From assembly GCA_013824165.1 (NCBI GenBank), contig PNNH01000099.1, forward strand, positions 1 through 64,000: DNA of 64,000 nt. Reading direction: 5' to 3'. Below, in pieces: positions 16,977 to 26,858 of this stretch. The notes under the pieces are model-generated. The model was not told the DNA's origin, did not search any database, and was given only the letters and a program-made list of their open reading frames with translations. How positions within the stretch are numbered: the first letter of the stretch is position 1; every line of letters starts with the position of its first letter. The position numbers and the translations under genes are program-made. Origin of the DNA: Methylibium sp. (GTDB lineage: Bacteria > Pseudomonadota > Gammaproteobacteria > Burkholderiales > Burkholderiaceae_C).

Positions 16977-17594
16977 TCAAGCCTTCATGGGGCTTGCATC
17001 CAGAGCCACGGCGCCCAGACCTCCAAAAAAGAGATCGGACACCATCGGCGCCATGGCCTCGTAGGTCAGTTCGCCATCGGGCTTGAGCCAGGTGAAAGTC
17101 CAGTTGATCATGCCGAACAGCAGCATGGTCAGGGGCTTGTGCATGCGCGCGGCCTGCAGCTGTGGCCGCACCGCCACCACCGCATCGGCAAAAGCCCCCA
17201 CCACGCGCCGCTCGATCTCGAGCAGCCGTTGCCTATCTTCGTCGTTCAGGAACTTCACGTCCTCGGTGAGGACCCGATGCTCGCTCTGCGATTCACCGTA
17301 GGCCTGCACGAAGCGCTGGATCAGCGCCCGCAGCTGCGGCTCGGGCGCCAGGCCCTGGGCCAGCACCTCGTCAACCAGCGTGCCCAGATGCGTCACATGG
17401 CTCTCGCAGATCTGCATCAGCAGCTCGTGCTTGTCGCGCACATAGTGGTACAGCGTCGGCTTGGAAACCGCACAGGCCTCGGCTACCTGATTCATCGAGG
17501 TGCCGGGATAGCCCTGCATGGCAAACAGCCGGGCGGCCTGCACCAGGATCTGTTCACGGGTGGCATCAAAACCAGGGGCGCGTCCACGGGCCAT
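16977..17594 (-). CDS. TetR family regulator, probable repressor of the paa genes
   Basis: 205 residues. N-terminal TetR helix-turn-helix is clear (DATREQILVQAARLFAMQGY to VSKPTLYHYVRDKHEL, about residues 10-56), followed by an all-helical ligand-binding domain ending FFGGLGAV. ATG at 17594 was preferred over 17624, which would overlap paaE. It follows paaE by 7 bases and so is probably co-transcribed with the pathway it controls. Phenylacetyl-CoA is the likely inducer by analogy with PaaR of other beta-proteobacteria. The palindrome at 24010-24023 is its likely operator. Confidence 0.82.
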   Translation of the reverse strand: MARGRAPGFDATREQILVQAARLFAMQGYPGTSMNQVAEACAVSKPTLYHYVRDKHELLMQICESHVTHLGTLVDEVLAQGLAPEPQLRALIQRFVQAYGESQSEHRVLTEDVKFLNDEDRQRLLEIERRVVGAFADAVVAVRPQLQAARMHKPLTMLLFGMINWTFTWLKPDGELTYEAMAPMVSDLFFGGLGAVALDASPMKA

Positions 17595-17601
17595 CAGAAA
17601 T

Positions 17602-18681
17602 TCATCTCTCGTCGAAGGAAACAACTACACGAGGCGTCAGCGCATGCGCTTGGCAACTCAGGATGAACCCGGCTTCGACCTCGTGCTTCTCAAGGGCGAA
17701 ATTCTTATCCATCCGGACCTTGCCCTCGATCAGCTTGCAGCGGCAGGTCGAGCAGACCCCGCTCTTGCAGGAGAAGGGCACCTCCAGGCCGGCGCGCGCG
17801 GCGGCGTCGAGCAGGCTGGGGTCGTTCTTGCTGAAGGCAAATTCTCGGGACAGGCCGTCGCGGATCAGCACCACGGTGGCGCTCTCGGCGTCCTCCGGGC
17901 GCACCTCATGCGGCGCGGGCTTGCCCTGCTGCATCTCGGCAGTGCCGAAGCGTTCGATATGGATGGCCTCGGGCTTGACGCCGGCGGCCAGCAGCGCAGC
18001 CTCGGCCTCATCATTCATCTGGAAGGGACCGCAGATGAAGGCGTGAGAAATGCTGGCCGGATCGACCAGCGTGGCCAGGAAGGCGGCGATCTTCTCGCGG
18101 TTCATGATGCCGCCCATCAGCGGCGAGTCGACCACCTCGTCGCTGAACACATGGTGCAGCGACAGGCGCGTCAGGTACTCGTTCTTCAGGTCCTCGATCT
18201 CTTCCTTGAACATGGTCGAGGCCTGGCGGCGGTTGCCGTAGATCAGGGTGAAGCGGCTGCCCGGTTCCTGGGCCAGCACCGTCTTCATGATCGACAGGAT
18301 GGGCGTGATGCCCGAGCCACCAGCAATGCCCACGTAGTGGCGCTCGGCCTTGGCGTCAACCGGCACGAAGAAGCGGCCCTGCGGCGGAAAGACCTGGATG
18401 GTGTCGCCGGCCTTCAACTGGCTGTTGACCCAGTTGCTGAACTTGCCGCCACCCACCTTGCGCACGCCGACGCGCAACTCGCCATCGTCAACGCCGGCGC
18501 AGATCGAATACGAGCGGCGCAGGTCCTCGCCACCGACATCGGCGCGCAGGGTCAGGTATTGCCCTTGGGTGAAGCGGAAGGTCTCGCGCTGGTCTGCAGG
18601 CACATCGAAGCTGACAATCACGGCCTCGTCGGTATCGGGGCGCACGTCGCGCACGCGCAGCGGATGGAAGTTCAGGCTCAT
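17602..18681 (-). CDS. paaE: Phenylacetyl-CoA epoxidase reductase subunit
   Basis: 359-residue electron-transfer subunit that passes electrons from NADPH to the PaaA di-iron centre. Order of parts: an FAD-binding barrel with RRSYSIC, an NAD(P)-binding region with GGSGITPILSIMK, and a C-terminal plant-type [2Fe-2S] ferredoxin domain with CKSGVCSTCRC and a distal SCQAH cysteine. The gene follows paaD by 12 bases in the order paaABCDE, so it is in the same operon. Length is as in E. coli. Confidence 0.95.
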   Translation of the reverse strand: MSLNFHPLRVRDVRPDTDEAVIVSFDVPADQRETFRFTQGQYLTLRADVGGEDLRRSYSICAGVDDGELRVGVRKVGGGKFSNWVNSQLKAGDTIQVFPPQGRFFVPVDAKAERHYVGIAGGSGITPILSIMKTVLAQEPGSRFTLIYGNRRQASTMFKEEIEDLKNEYLTRLSLHHVFSDEVVDSPLMGGIMNREKIAAFLATLVDPASISHAFICGPFQMNDEAEAALLAAGVKPEAIHIERFGTAEMQQGKPAPHEVRPEDAESATVVLIRDGLSREFAFSKNDPSLLDAAARAGLEVPFSCKSGVCSTCRCKLIEGKVRMDKNFALEKHEVEAGFILSCQAHALTPRVVVSFDER

Positions 18682-18693
18682 GGTGTTGACTGC

Positions 18694-19215
18694 CTAAATG
18701 GGTTTGAAGTGTTCGAAGGGCTCGCGGCAACTCAGGCAGCGATACAAGGCCTTGCAGGCGGTGGAGCCGAAGGCCGAGAGCTTCTCGGTCTGCTCGGAGC
18801 CGCAGCGCGGGCAGGCCAGCTTGGTGAGCGAGGCGCGGTGCACCAGCCGGATCGGCTGGCCCTCGGCCGGATTGGCCGGTCCGGGTGGTGCGATACCGTA
18901 GTCTTTGAGCTTGCGCCGACCTTCCTCGCTGATCCAGTCGGTGGTCCAGGCGGGCGCGCGCTGCATCGTGATCTGCACCGTGCCGAAGGCCTTGAGCGCC
19001 TCGCGCACATTGTCCTGGATCAGCTCGGTGGCCGGGCAGCCCGAATAGGTGGGCGTCAGCACCACCTCCAGCCCGCCGGCGCTTTCCTTCAGGTCGCGCA
19101 CGATGCCCAGCTCGCACAGCGAGATCACCGGCACCTCGGGGTCGGGGATCTGACGCAGCACTTCCCAGGCCGCCTCCAGGCGGCCGCAGCTGTTGGCCAT
19201 CGGCAGCTCGCTCAT
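18694..19215 (-). CDS. paaD: Phenylacetate degradation protein PaaD (metal-sulfur cluster assembly family)
   Basis: 173-residue protein needed for the maturation or stability of the epoxidase. The N-terminal MIP18/DUF59-type domain has IPDPEVPVISLCELGIVRD and PTYSGCPATELI. The C-terminal zinc-ribbon has the CPRCGS and CLSC pairs. ATG at 19215 was chosen because it lies 7 bases after the paaC stop and gives the conserved N-terminus. A second ATG 5 codons in (MANSCGR) is possible. Confidence 0.92.
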   Translation of the reverse strand: MSELPMANSCGRLEAAWEVLRQIPDPEVPVISLCELGIVRDLKESAGGLEVVLTPTYSGCPATELIQDNVREALKAFGTVQITMQRAPAWTTDWISEEGRRKLKDYGIAPPGPANPAEGQPIRLVHRASLTKLACPRCGSEQTEKLSAFGSTACKALYRCLSCREPFEHFKPI

Positions 19216-19222
19216 CGCAGGC

Positions 19223-20023
19223 TTACCAGACGCCGCCGGGGTAGGCGCGCTGCAAATACTGCATCTCGCCCAGCATGTGGCCCAGATGCTCGCTGTGCAC
19301 GCCGACGCGGCCGGTGGACACATAGGGGCTGGCCTTGGGCGTCACCAGGCCGGCTTCGGCGAAGACTTCGTCCATCGCTGCCTGCCAGTCGGCCTTGAGC
19401 TCGCTCCAGGCCGGGCCCAGGCCGCTCTGTACCGCCTGCGCGTCGACCGCGTCGTCGACGAAGAGCTCGTTGACATAGGGCCAGAGCTTGTCCAGCCCGG
19501 CCTGCATGCGGGCCTTGGAGTCGTCCGTGCCGTCACCCAGGCGGATCACCCAGTCGGCGGCATGCTGCTGCTGATAACGCGCTTCCTTCACGGCCTTGCC
19601 GGCGATGGCCGCGACCTCGGCATCGCTGGAGGCCTGCAGGCGCTGCCACAGCAGCGACAGCCAGGTGGCGACGACGAAGTTGCGCGCGGTGGTGAAGGCG
19701 AAGTCGCCCGGCGTGCCGGGGCCATTGCGGCCATTGGGCAGCTCCATCAGCACCGGATTGAAGAACTGTCGCTCGTCGCGCAGGAAGGCCAGCTGGTCTT
19801 CATCGAAGCCCTGACCGTCCAGTTCGCCGGCACGCGTCAGCAGGCCGCGGGCCTGGCCGATCAGGTCCAGCGCCATATTCGTCAGCGCCAGGTCTTCCTC
19901 GATGATGGGGCCATGGCCGCACCACTCGCCCAGGCGCTGCGAGAGCACCAGGCAGCTGTCGGCCACGCGCAGCAGGTAGCGCACCTCGGGCTTGTCGCCC
20001 ACTTTGATCGATTGCTGTGCCAT
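19223..20023 (-). CDS. paaC: Phenylacetyl-CoA epoxidase structural subunit
   Basis: About 266 residues, the non-catalytic partner that pairs with PaaA in the epoxidase core. The N-terminal block DSCLVLSQRLGEWCGHGPIIEEDLAL is diagnostic for PaaC, followed by LDLIGQARGLL and a helical ferritin-like body. Start is uncertain: the ATG at 20023 is used here, but a GTG at 20041 overlaps the paaB stop as GTGA and would add six residues. Either way it is coupled to paaB. Confidence 0.93.
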   Translation of the reverse strand: MAQQSIKVGDKPEVRYLLRVADSCLVLSQRLGEWCGHGPIIEEDLALTNMALDLIGQARGLLTRAGELDGQGFDEDQLAFLRDERQFFNPVLMELPNGRNGPGTPGDFAFTTARNFVVATWLSLLWQRLQASSDAEVAAIAGKAVKEARYQQQHAADWVIRLGDGTDDSKARMQAGLDKLWPYVNELFVDDAVDAQAVQSGLGPAWSELKADWQAAMDEVFAEAGLVTPKASPYVSTGRVGVHSEHLGHMLGEMQYLQRAYPGGVW

Positions 20024-20037
20024 ATCGGTCTGCCTGC

Positions 20038-20331
20038 TCACATATGGTTCACGGACTCGGGCAGCTCATAGAAGGTCGGGTGGCGGTACACCTTGTCTTC
20101 CATCGGGTCGAAGTACATGCCCTTCTCGCCCGGGTCCGAGGCCACGATGTGGCTGGACAGCACCACCCAGATGCTGGTTCCTTCCTGGCGGCGGGTGTAG
20201 ACCTCGCGCGCCATCTGCACCGCCATCTTGGCGTCAGCCGCATGCAGGCTGCCGCAATGCTTGTGGTCCAGGCCCGCCTTGCTGCGCACGAACACTTCCC
20301 ACAGCGGCCATTCGTTCTTTGTCGTCGTCAT
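20038..20331 (-). CDS. paaB: Phenylacetyl-CoA epoxidase subunit PaaB
   Basis: 97-residue small subunit thought to bridge the PaaAC heterodimers. Visible signatures are WPLWEVFVRSKAGLDHKHCGS at the N-terminus and IVASDPGEKGMYFDP in the second half. Length is the family norm. It lies 20 bases after paaA. Confidence 0.95.
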   Translation of the reverse strand: MTTTKNEWPLWEVFVRSKAGLDHKHCGSLHAADAKMAVQMAREVYTRRQEGTSIWVVLSSHIVASDPGEKGMYFDPMEDKVYRHPTFYELPESVNHM

Positions 20332-20351
20332 GATCTGATCCTTTCAATGCT

Positions 20352-21353
20352 TCAGGCGGCCTTGGCCTTGGTGGCTTGCTTGCGCGCATAGGCCATCGCG
20401 GCTTCGCGCACCCATTCGCCCTCGTCCCAGGCGCGCACACGGGCGGCAAGGCGTTCCTTGTTGCAGGGGCCGTCGCCGCCGACCACGCGCCAGAATTCGG
20501 CCCAGTCGATGGCGCCAAAGTCGTAGTGCTCGCGCTGCGCGTTCCACTTCAGATCGGGATCGGGCACCGTGATGCCCAGCACCTCGGCCTGCGGCACGGT
20601 GGCGTCGACGAATTTCTGGCGCAGATCGTCATTGCTGATGCGCTTGATGCCCCAGCGCATCGACTGCTCGGAGTTCGGCGAATCCTTGTCATGCGGGCCG
20701 AACATCATCAGCGCCGGCCACCACCAGCGGTTCACCGCGTCCTGCACCATGGCCTTCTGCTCAGGCGTGCCGTGCTGCATCATCACCAGCAGGCTCTCGT
20801 AGCCCTGGCGCTGGTGGAAGCTCTCCTCGCGGCAGATGCGGATCATGGCCCGCGCATAAGGCGCATAGGAGCATCGGCACAGCGGCACCTGGTTCATGAT
20901 GGCCGCGCCATCGACCAGCCAGCCGACCACGCCGATATCGGCCCAGTTCAGCGTCGGGTAGTTGAAGATGGAGCTGTACTTGGCCTTGCCGGTATGCAGG
21001 GCGTCCAGCATCTGGTCGCGGCTCACGCCCAGTGTTTCAGCCGCGGAATAGAGGTAGAGGCCGTGGCCGCCCTCGTCCTGGATCTTGGCCAGCAGGATCG
21101 CCTTGCGCTTGAGCGTCGGCGCGCGCGTCACCCAGTTGCCCTCGGGCAGCATGCCGACGATCTCGGAATGCGCATGCTGGCTGATCTGGCGCACCAGGGT
21201 CTTGCGATAGTGCTCGGGCATCCAGTCCTTGGCCTCGACGAACTCGCCCTCACCGACGCGGGCCTCGAAGGCCGCTTCCTTGGCGGCTTCCTCGGCGGAC
21301 TTGATCTTGGCGCTCGTTTCCTGAGGGCCGATGCTCATTGCCTGGGTGTACAT
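20352..21353 (-). CDS. paaA: Phenylacetyl-CoA epoxidase catalytic subunit
   Basis: 333-residue di-iron monooxygenase subunit that forms the 1,2-epoxide on the aromatic ring of phenylacetyl-CoA. Iron ligand regions are visible as [15 protein letters not shown] and [15 protein letters not shown], the Glu/His pairs of a ferritin-like four-helix bundle. ATG at 21353 has an AGGAG site seven bases upstream; the longer reading from 21389 overlaps paaK. It is the first gene of the paaABCDE block, 13 bases after paaK. Confidence 0.96.
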   Translation of the reverse strand: MYTQAMSIGPQETSAKIKSAEEAAKEAAFEARVGEGEFVEAKDWMPEHYRKTLVRQISQHAHSEIVGMLPEGNWVTRAPTLKRKAILLAKIQDEGGHGLYLYSAAETLGVSRDQMLDALHTGKAKYSSIFNYPTLNWADIGVVGWLVDGAAIMNQVPLCRCSYAPYARAMIRICREESFHQRQGYESLLVMMQHGTPEQKAMVQDAVNRWWWPALMMFGPHDKDSPNSEQSMRWGIKRISNDDLRQKFVDATVPQAEVLGITVPDPDLKWNAQREHYDFGAIDWAEFWRVVGGDGPCNKERLAARVRAWDEGEWVREAAMAYARKQATKAKAA

Positions 21354-21366
21354 CTTTCGCTCCTGC

Positions 21367-22680
21367 TTAAGGCTTGGGTCGCTGATCAATGACGCGGCGG
21401 GCTTTGCCGACCAGCGTGCGCTCGATCGTCTCGGGCGCGCCGATCACCACCTTGGTGGACACGCCGATCAAGGTCTTGATGCGGTGCTGCAGCGTGCGGG
21501 TGAGTTCGCCGACATTGGCGCTGCCCACCGCGCTGGGCTGCAGCTCGCAGCGCACTTCGACGGCATCCAGATGGCCGTCGCGGCTGACTACGATCTGGTA
21601 CTGGCCCGACAGCGCCGGCTCCTGCAGCACCAGCTCCTCGATCTGCGTCGGGAACATATTGACACCGCGGATGATCAGCATGTCGTCGCTGCGGCCGACG
21701 ATCTTGCCCATGCGGCGCATGCTGCGCGAGGTGGGCTGCAGCAGGCGCGTCAGGTCGCGCGTGCGGTAGCGGATCACCGGCAGTGCTTCCTTGCTGAGGG
21801 ACGTAAAGACCAGCTCGCCTTCCGAACCATCAGGCAGCACCTCGCCGGTCTCGGGATCGATGATCTCAGGGTAGAAATGGTCTTCCCAGATCACCGGGCC
21901 GTCCTTGGACTCGATGCACTCGCAGGCCACGCCCGGGCCCATCACTTCCGACAGGCCGTAGATGTCCACGGCATCGATGGCGGCCTTGTGCTCGATCTCG
22001 CGGCGCATCGCCTCGGTCCAGGGCTCGGCGCCAAAGATGCCGACCTTCAGCGAGCTGTCGCGCGCGTCCAGGCCCTGGCGCGCGAACTCCTCGATGATCA
22101 CCTGCATATAGCTGGGCGTGACCATGATGATGTCGGGCTTGAAGTCCTGGATCAGCTGCACCTGCTTCTCGGTCTGGCCGCCGGACATCGGGATCACGGT
22201 GCAGCCCAGGCGCTCGGCGCCATAGTGCGCGCCCAGACCGCCGGTAAAGAGACCGTAGCCGTAGGCGATGTGCACGATGTCGCCCGGCCGGCCGCCAGCC
22301 GCACGGATCGAGCGCGCCACCAGATTGGCCCAGGTGTCGATGTCACGGGCTGTGTAGCCCACCACGGTTGGCTTGCCGGTGGTGCCGGACGAGGCATGGA
22401 TGCGCGAGACCTGCTCGCGCGGTACGGCAAACAGCCCGAAGGGATAGTTGTCGCGCAGGTCCTTCTTGGTCATGAAGGGGAACTTGGCGAGGTCCGACAG
22501 CTGCTTCATGTCGCTCGGATGCACGCCCTTTGCGTCGAACGCGGCCTTGTAGTGAGGCACGTTGTCGTAGGCATGCTGCAGCGTCCATTGCAGGCGCTGC
22601 AGCTGCAGCGCTTGCAGCTCGTCGCGGCTGGCTTTCTCGATAGCGTCCAGTTCGCCGGGCGCGGGTATCTTGACGGTCAT
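21367..22680 (-). CDS. paaK: Phenylacetate-CoA ligase
   Basis: 437-residue adenylate-forming ligase that activates phenylacetate with ATP and CoA, the entry step of the pathway. The P-loop-like motif [16 protein letters not shown] is visible at about residues 92-107, and the C-terminal hinge region near [11 protein letters not shown] and [16 protein letters not shown] is conserved. Cytoplasmic. Four bases upstream is the stop of paaI. Confidence 0.96.
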   Translation of the reverse strand: MTVKIPAPGELDAIEKASRDELQALQLQRLQWTLQHAYDNVPHYKAAFDAKGVHPSDMKQLSDLAKFPFMTKKDLRDNYPFGLFAVPREQVSRIHASSGTTGKPTVVGYTARDIDTWANLVARSIRAAGGRPGDIVHIAYGYGLFTGGLGAHYGAERLGCTVIPMSGGQTEKQVQLIQDFKPDIIMVTPSYMQVIIEEFARQGLDARDSSLKVGIFGAEPWTEAMRREIEHKAAIDAVDIYGLSEVMGPGVACECIESKDGPVIWEDHFYPEIIDPETGEVLPDGSEGELVFTSLSKEALPVIRYRTRDLTRLLQPTSRSMRRMGKIVGRSDDMLIIRGVNMFPTQIEELVLQEPALSGQYQIVVSRDGHLDAVEVRCELQPSAVGSANVGELTRTLQHRIKTLIGVSTKVVIGAPETIERTLVGKARRVIDQRPKP

Positions 22681-22683
22681 TCC

Positions 22684-23130
22684 TTAAGTCTCCTGATTGG
22701 CCAGTGCCGGCACGACGTAGCGGCCCTTGAGCCGGTAGGATTTGCCGCGAAACACGGCGACCAACTCATCGCGCTGGTTCTTGATGGTGATGTCGTAGAC
22801 GCCGGTGCGGCCGGACTGCGAGACCTCGCGGCCCTCGGCTGTGAGCACATCGCCCAGCCGGGCCGGCGCCACGATGTCGATGCCGAAGCCCTGCGCCACG
22901 GTCATGTAGTTGTGCGAGTTGCAGGCGAAGGCGAAGGCCGAGTCGGCCAGCGTGGTGATGAAGCCGCCGTGGCATATCTCGAAGCCGTTGAGCATGTCCT
23001 CGCGCACCGTCATGCGGATCGTGGTGCTGCCTGGCGCGATGGCGGTAATCTCCATGCCCAGGCCCTTGGAGGCGCGATCATTCGCGAACATCGTGTCGCG
23101 CACCGCTTCGGCAATTCTTTGAGCATCCAT
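22684..23130 (-). CDS. paaI: Phenylacetyl-CoA thioesterase PaaI (hotdog fold)
   Basis: 148-residue thioesterase that releases CoA from dead-end ring-hydroxylated or epoxidised phenylacetyl-CoA. The hotdog signature is visible as MLNGFEICHGGFITTLADSA with the catalytic Asp. ATG at 23130 sits next to the paaG stop (23132), so the two genes are coupled. Length agrees with the family. Confidence 0.93.
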   Translation of the reverse strand: MDAQRIAEAVRDTMFANDRASKGLGMEITAIAPGSTTIRMTVREDMLNGFEICHGGFITTLADSAFAFACNSHNYMTVAQGFGIDIVAPARLGDVLTAEGREVSQSGRTGVYDITIKNQRDELVAVFRGKSYRLKGRYVVPALANQET

Positions 23131-23131
23131 C

Positions 23132-23944
23132 TCAACGGTCCTTGAACTTCGGTGCGCGCTTCTCGAAGAAGGCCTGAGCGCCCTCGCGATAGTCGTCAGC
23201 GAAGCCGAGCTGGCTCTGCAGGCGCGACTCCAGCTTGAGCGCATCGTAGAACTCCAGATTCATGGCCTCATCAATCAGCCGTCGAGTCTCGACCAGCGCC
23301 CTTGTTGGCATGGTGGCCAGCTTCAGCGCCGTCGCATGTGCCGTGGCCGCCAGTTCGGCATCCGGCACGCAGCGCGCGATCAAGCCCAGTTGCACGGCTT
23401 CCGCCGCCGGCAGCTTGTCACCCAGCATCGCCATCTGCAGCGCCTTGGCGCGCCCCACCAGGCGCGACAGCAACCAGGTGCCGCCGCAGTCCGGAATCAG
23501 GCCGATCTTGGAGAAGGCCTGGATGAAGCTGGCCGACTCGGCCGCGATCACGATGTCGCAGCCCAGCGCCAGGCTGGCGCCTGCGCCGGCTGCCACGCCA
23601 TTGACGGCGCAGACCACCGGGACGGGCATCGCGCGCAACTGCAGCGCCATCGGGATGTAGTAGTTGTCCAGCAGATGGCCGATGTCCTTGGGCTGGGCAT
23701 CGTCACCGAACTCGGGCTTGACCATGGGATCGCTGAGATCCTGGCCAGCGCAGAAGGCACGGCCAGCTCCGGTGATCAGCACCGCGCGCACGCTGTCGTC
23801 CTTGCCGGCATCATCCAAAGCCTGCCTCAGCTGCGTCAGCAAGCCGGTGGTGAAGGCATTCAGCGCGGCCGGCCGGTTCAGCGTCAGGAAGCGCACCGCG
23901 CCTTCCTGGCTGACGATCAGGGGCGCATCGGTGGACTGCGTCAT
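23132..23944 (-). CDS. paaG: 1,2-epoxyphenylacetyl-CoA isomerase
   Basis: 270-residue enoyl-CoA hydratase/isomerase-family enzyme that turns the epoxide into oxepin-CoA. Crotonase signatures are visible: LTGLL followed by GAGRAFCAGQDLSDP, the oxyanion-hole region AVNGVAAGAGASLALGCD, and IQAFSKIGLIPDCGGTWLL. The DLSDP segment and the overall order fit PaaG rather than PaaF. First gene of the minus-strand paa operon, so the promoter should lie in the gap to paaY. ATG at 23944 begins MTQSTDAP. Confidence 0.92.
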   Translation of the reverse strand: MTQSTDAPLIVSQEGAVRFLTLNRPAALNAFTTGLLTQLRQALDDAGKDDSVRAVLITGAGRAFCAGQDLSDPMVKPEFGDDAQPKDIGHLLDNYYIPMALQLRAMPVPVVCAVNGVAAGAGASLALGCDIVIAAESASFIQAFSKIGLIPDCGGTWLLSRLVGRAKALQMAMLGDKLPAAEAVQLGLIARCVPDAELAATAHATALKLATMPTRALVETRRLIDEAMNLEFYDALKLESRLQSQLGFADDYREGAQAFFEKRAPKFKDR

Positions 23945-24009
23945 GGGAGAGGCCTCATTTCTTCGCAATGCTGCGGACGGAACGCCTTGATCGATCACAA
24001 ACATTCTTG

Positions 24010-24023
24010 ACCGACCGGTCGGT
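24010..24023. promoter_or_regulatory. Probable PaaR (TetR) operator palindrome
   Basis: Perfect 14-base palindrome accgaccggtcggt in the 174-base gap between divergent paaG and paaY. It has the length and centre typical of TetR-family sites and fits the motif type described for beta-proteobacterial PaaR. It could repress both directions. Confidence 0.75.
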
Positions 24024-24118
24024 AGATCGTAAGGTCGCACTTGATTTGACGCAAGCCAAAGTCCCTCAGGGTTAGCCCTAGACCCGGCCTGCCCATCGAC
24101 AGAAAACCGGAGATCCCC

Positions 24119-24730
24119 ATGCCCTGCTACGCCATTGACGGTGTCACGCCCGTCGTCCACCCAAGCGCCCATGTGCACCCCACCGCCGTGCTGATCGGCG
24201 ATGTGATCGTCGGCCCCGGCTGCTATATCGGCCCCTGCGCATCGCTGCGCGGCGACTTCGGCCGCATCGTGCTGCACGAGGGCGTGAACGTGCAGGACAC
24301 CTGTGTCATTCACGGCTTCCCAGCATCGGAGACGGTTGTCGAAACCAACGGCCATATCGGCCACGGCGCAGTGCTCCACGGCTGCATCGTGCGCCACGAC
24401 GCGCTGGTGGGCATGAATGCCGTTGTGATGGACGAGGCCGAGGTCGGCGCCTACAGCATCGTCGCGGCCTGCGCCTTCGTGCGCGCCGGCCTCAAGCTGC
24501 CGGAGAAATCCCTGATCGCCGGCCTGCCGGCCAAGGTCGTGCGGCAGCTCAGCGAGGACGAGATGCGCTGGAAACTCGAAGGCACGCAGACCTATCAGGA
24601 ACTGACGCGCCGCTGCCAGGCCAGCCTGGTGGAAGTAGCGCCGCTGGCCGAGCTCGAGGCCAATCGCCCCGCCCTTCCGATGGGCAAGGTCAAGCCGCTG
24701 GTGGCGACGAAGAAGCAAGAAGGCATTTGA
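24119..24730 (+). CDS. paaY: PaaY, hexapeptide-repeat (gamma-carbonic-anhydrase-like) thioesterase
   Basis: 203-residue left-handed beta-helix protein. Hexapeptide repeats run from [20 protein letters not shown] to [18 protein letters not shown]. The three putative metal His residues lie in [16 protein letters not shown]. PaaY proteins of phenylacetate clusters are thioesterases that recycle CoA from ring-damaged intermediates. ATG at 24119 has a GGAG site. Divergent from paaG across the operator. Its 3' end overlaps the convergent sugar kinase gene by 41 bases. Confidence 0.9.
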   Translation: MPCYAIDGVTPVVHPSAHVHPTAVLIGDVIVGPGCYIGPCASLRGDFGRIVLHEGVNVQDTCVIHGFPASETVVETNGHIGHGAVLHGCIVRHDALVGMNAVVMDEAEVGAYSIVAACAFVRAGLKLPEKSLIAGLPAKVVRQLSEDEMRWKLEGTQTYQELTRRCQASLVEVAPLAELEANRPALPMGKVKPLVATKKQEGI

Positions 24731-25643
24731 GCTGGGCATCCAGTTGCGCACGCGTCGGAGCTGTGGCCCCGCCGCCCAGGCAGGCCGCAGCCCCCGCTGC
24801 CACTGCGTGCTGCAGATGCCGCAGCCCGTCGGCATGCGGCGCCTCGATCAAGCTCAGCAGCAGGCCGGCCAGCGAGGCGTCACCGGCGCCGACGGTATCG
24901 ACCACCTCGATGCTTGGCGGCTGCTGCTCCCAGCACTGTGCACCATGCCAGAGCGAGGCCGTGCCGGCGCCGCGCGTCAGCAGCAGCCAGGCCTGCGGCC
25001 GGGCGATGGCGCGCAGGGCCAGCAGCGCGGCCTCCACGCTGCCCCACAGCGCCACGGCGTCTTCGTCCGAGAGCTTGATCACGTCAGCCAGTGGCAACAA
25101 GCGCTGCAGCGCGGCCGCCTGTGCAGCCTCCAGGCCTTGCCGGATATTGGCGTCGTAGGCGATACCAACACCAGCCGCCCGCGCCTGCTCAGCCAGGGAC
25201 AACAGGCGCGCGGCCAGCGGCTCGCGCGCCAGGCTGATGCCGCCAAACACCGCCCAGGGCACAGCGCCCGACGCCAGCCAGCCCGCGGGCAGTTCCTCGG
25301 GCCTGAAATGCAGGTCGGCCGCATCGGCACCGACGAAGAAATAGCGCGGCGGCTGCAGCTGATGCACGACGGCAAGCAAGGGCTCATGGCCGTTCTGTTG
25401 CATGAAGCGCATGTCCAGGCCCGCCTGGGCGCTGCTCGCCCACAAGGCCTGGCCGAAGGTGTCGCAGCTGACGGCCGCGCCGCAGGCGCTGCGCAGGCCC
25501 AAGGCGGCCGCAGCCAGCGCCAGGTTCAAGGCCGCACCGCCGCTGACGCTGCGCCATTGATCGGGGCCTTGGCGGACCAGATCGGTCAGCGCCTCGCCAA
25601 AGGTGATCAGCTGGGGCCAGGAGGTCGATTCAGAGTCGCGCAT
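24690..25643 (-). CDS. PfkB family carbohydrate kinase
   Basis: 317-residue ribokinase-fold sugar kinase. The N-terminal sugar-binding signature ([25 protein letters not shown]) and the C-terminal ATP-binding motif DTVGAGDAS with its catalytic Asp are clear. The sequence is closest in pattern to fructokinase/2-keto-3-deoxygluconate kinase types, but the substrate cannot be fixed from sequence. No sugar transport or catabolism genes are adjacent. The last 41 bases overlap the end of paaY in antisense. Confidence 0.83.
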   Translation of the reverse strand: MRDSESTSWPQLITFGEALTDLVRQGPDQWRSVSGGAALNLALAAAALGLRSACGAAVSCDTFGQALWASSAQAGLDMRFMQQNGHEPLLAVVHQLQPPRYFFVGADAADLHFRPEELPAGWLASGAVPWAVFGGISLAREPLAARLLSLAEQARAAGVGIAYDANIRQGLEAAQAAALQRLLPLADVIKLSDEDAVALWGSVEAALLALRAIARPQAWLLLTRGAGTASLWHGAQCWEQQPPSIEVVDTVGAGDASLAGLLLSLIEAPHADGLRHLQHAVAAGAAACLGGGATAPTRAQLDAQLKCLLASSSPPAA

Positions 25644-25687
25644 GGAATTGAGCTGGGTTCAGCCTAGATTAGACGACGGAAGGCACA

Positions 25688-26851
25688 ATGGCCCGCATGT
25701 CTGACCGCGTCGTGATTCCCCTGCTCGATGAGCGTAAGCCGGCACGCCCCGGCAGCATCGCCGTGCCGGTGCCAGCGCAGGGCCTGGCGGCCACCGGCCT
25801 GCTGGCCGATGCGCTCGGGCGGCCGCTGCGCGATCTGCGCATCTCGGTCACCGACCGCTGCAACTTCCGCTGCAGCTACTGCATGCCCAAGGAAGTCTTC
25901 GACCACTATCACCAGTTCCTGCCGCAGGCGGATCTGCTGAGCTTCGAGGAGATCACGCGGCTGGCGAGCATCTTCGCCGCGCACGGCGTTCGCAAGCTGC
26001 GCCTGACCGGCGGCGAGCCGCTGCTGCGCCGCCATCTGGAACGCCTGATCGAGATGCTGGCCGCGCTGCGCACGCCCGAGGGCGAGCCGCTGGACCTGAC
26101 GCTGACCACGAACGGCTCGCTGCTGACAAAGAAGGCACAGGCGCTGAAGGACGCCGGGCTGCAGCGCATCACCGTCAGCCTGGACGGCCTCGACGATGCT
26201 GTGTTCCAGCGCATGAACGATGTGGGCTTCCCGGTGGCCGAGGTGCTGAAGGGCATTGAGACCGCGCAGGCCGTGGGCCTGGGACCGATCAAGGTGAACA
26301 TGGTCGTCAAACGCGGCGTCAACGAGGACCAGATCCTGCCGATGGCGCGCTACTTCCGTGACAACTACGGCGGCAGCGTGGTGCTGCGCTTCATCGAATA
26401 CATGGACGTCGGCGCCACCAATGGCTGGCGCATGGACGAGGTGCTGCCTTCGCGCGAACTGCTGGAGCTTCTGCGCCAGGACTTCGAGCTGCTGCAACTG
26501 GACCCCAGCGCGCCCGGCGAAACCGCCGAGCGCTGGGGCTATGCCGACGGGCGCGGCGAGATCGGTCTGATCTCCAGCGTCACCCAGGCCTTCTGCGGCG
26601 ACTGCAACCGCGCCCGGCTGTCGACTGAAGGCAAGCTCTACACCTGCTTGTTCGCGCACCAGGGCCATGACCTGCGCGCGCTGCTGCGGCCGGCCGCGGG
26701 TGCTGCCATCAGCGATGCGCAGATCGGCGCCGCGCTGGCCGGGCTGTGGGGCCGCCGCGACGACCGCTATTCGCAGCTGCGTGCCGCCGAAACGCCGTCG
26801 ACCGGCAGCGACGCGCCGCGGCGCGTCGAGATGCACTACATCGGGGGCTGA
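25688..26851 (+). CDS. moaA: GTP 3',8-cyclase (molybdenum cofactor biosynthesis)
   Basis: 387-residue radical-SAM enzyme for the first step of molybdopterin synthesis. The SAM-cluster cysteines are in CNFRCSYC (58, 62, 65). A second 4Fe-4S site is in [18 protein letters not shown] at about residues 303-320. The C-terminus ends in GG, as required for the family. ATG at 25688 has a GGAAGG site; ATG at 25697 is an alternative. First gene of the Moco run. Confidence 0.95.
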   Translation: MARMSDRVVIPLLDERKPARPGSIAVPVPAQGLAATGLLADALGRPLRDLRISVTDRCNFRCSYCMPKEVFDHYHQFLPQADLLSFEEITRLASIFAAHGVRKLRLTGGEPLLRRHLERLIEMLAALRTPEGEPLDLTLTTNGSLLTKKAQALKDAGLQRITVSLDGLDDAVFQRMNDVGFPVAEVLKGIETAQAVGLGPIKVNMVVKRGVNEDQILPMARYFRDNYGGSVVLRFIEYMDVGATNGWRMDEVLPSRELLELLRQDFELLQLDPSAPGETAERWGYADGRGEIGLISSVTQAFCGDCNRARLSTEGKLYTCLFAHQGHDLRALLRPAAGAAISDAQIGAALAGLWGRRDDRYSQLRAAETPSTGSDAPRRVEMHYIGG

Positions 26852-26858
26852 GACCACG

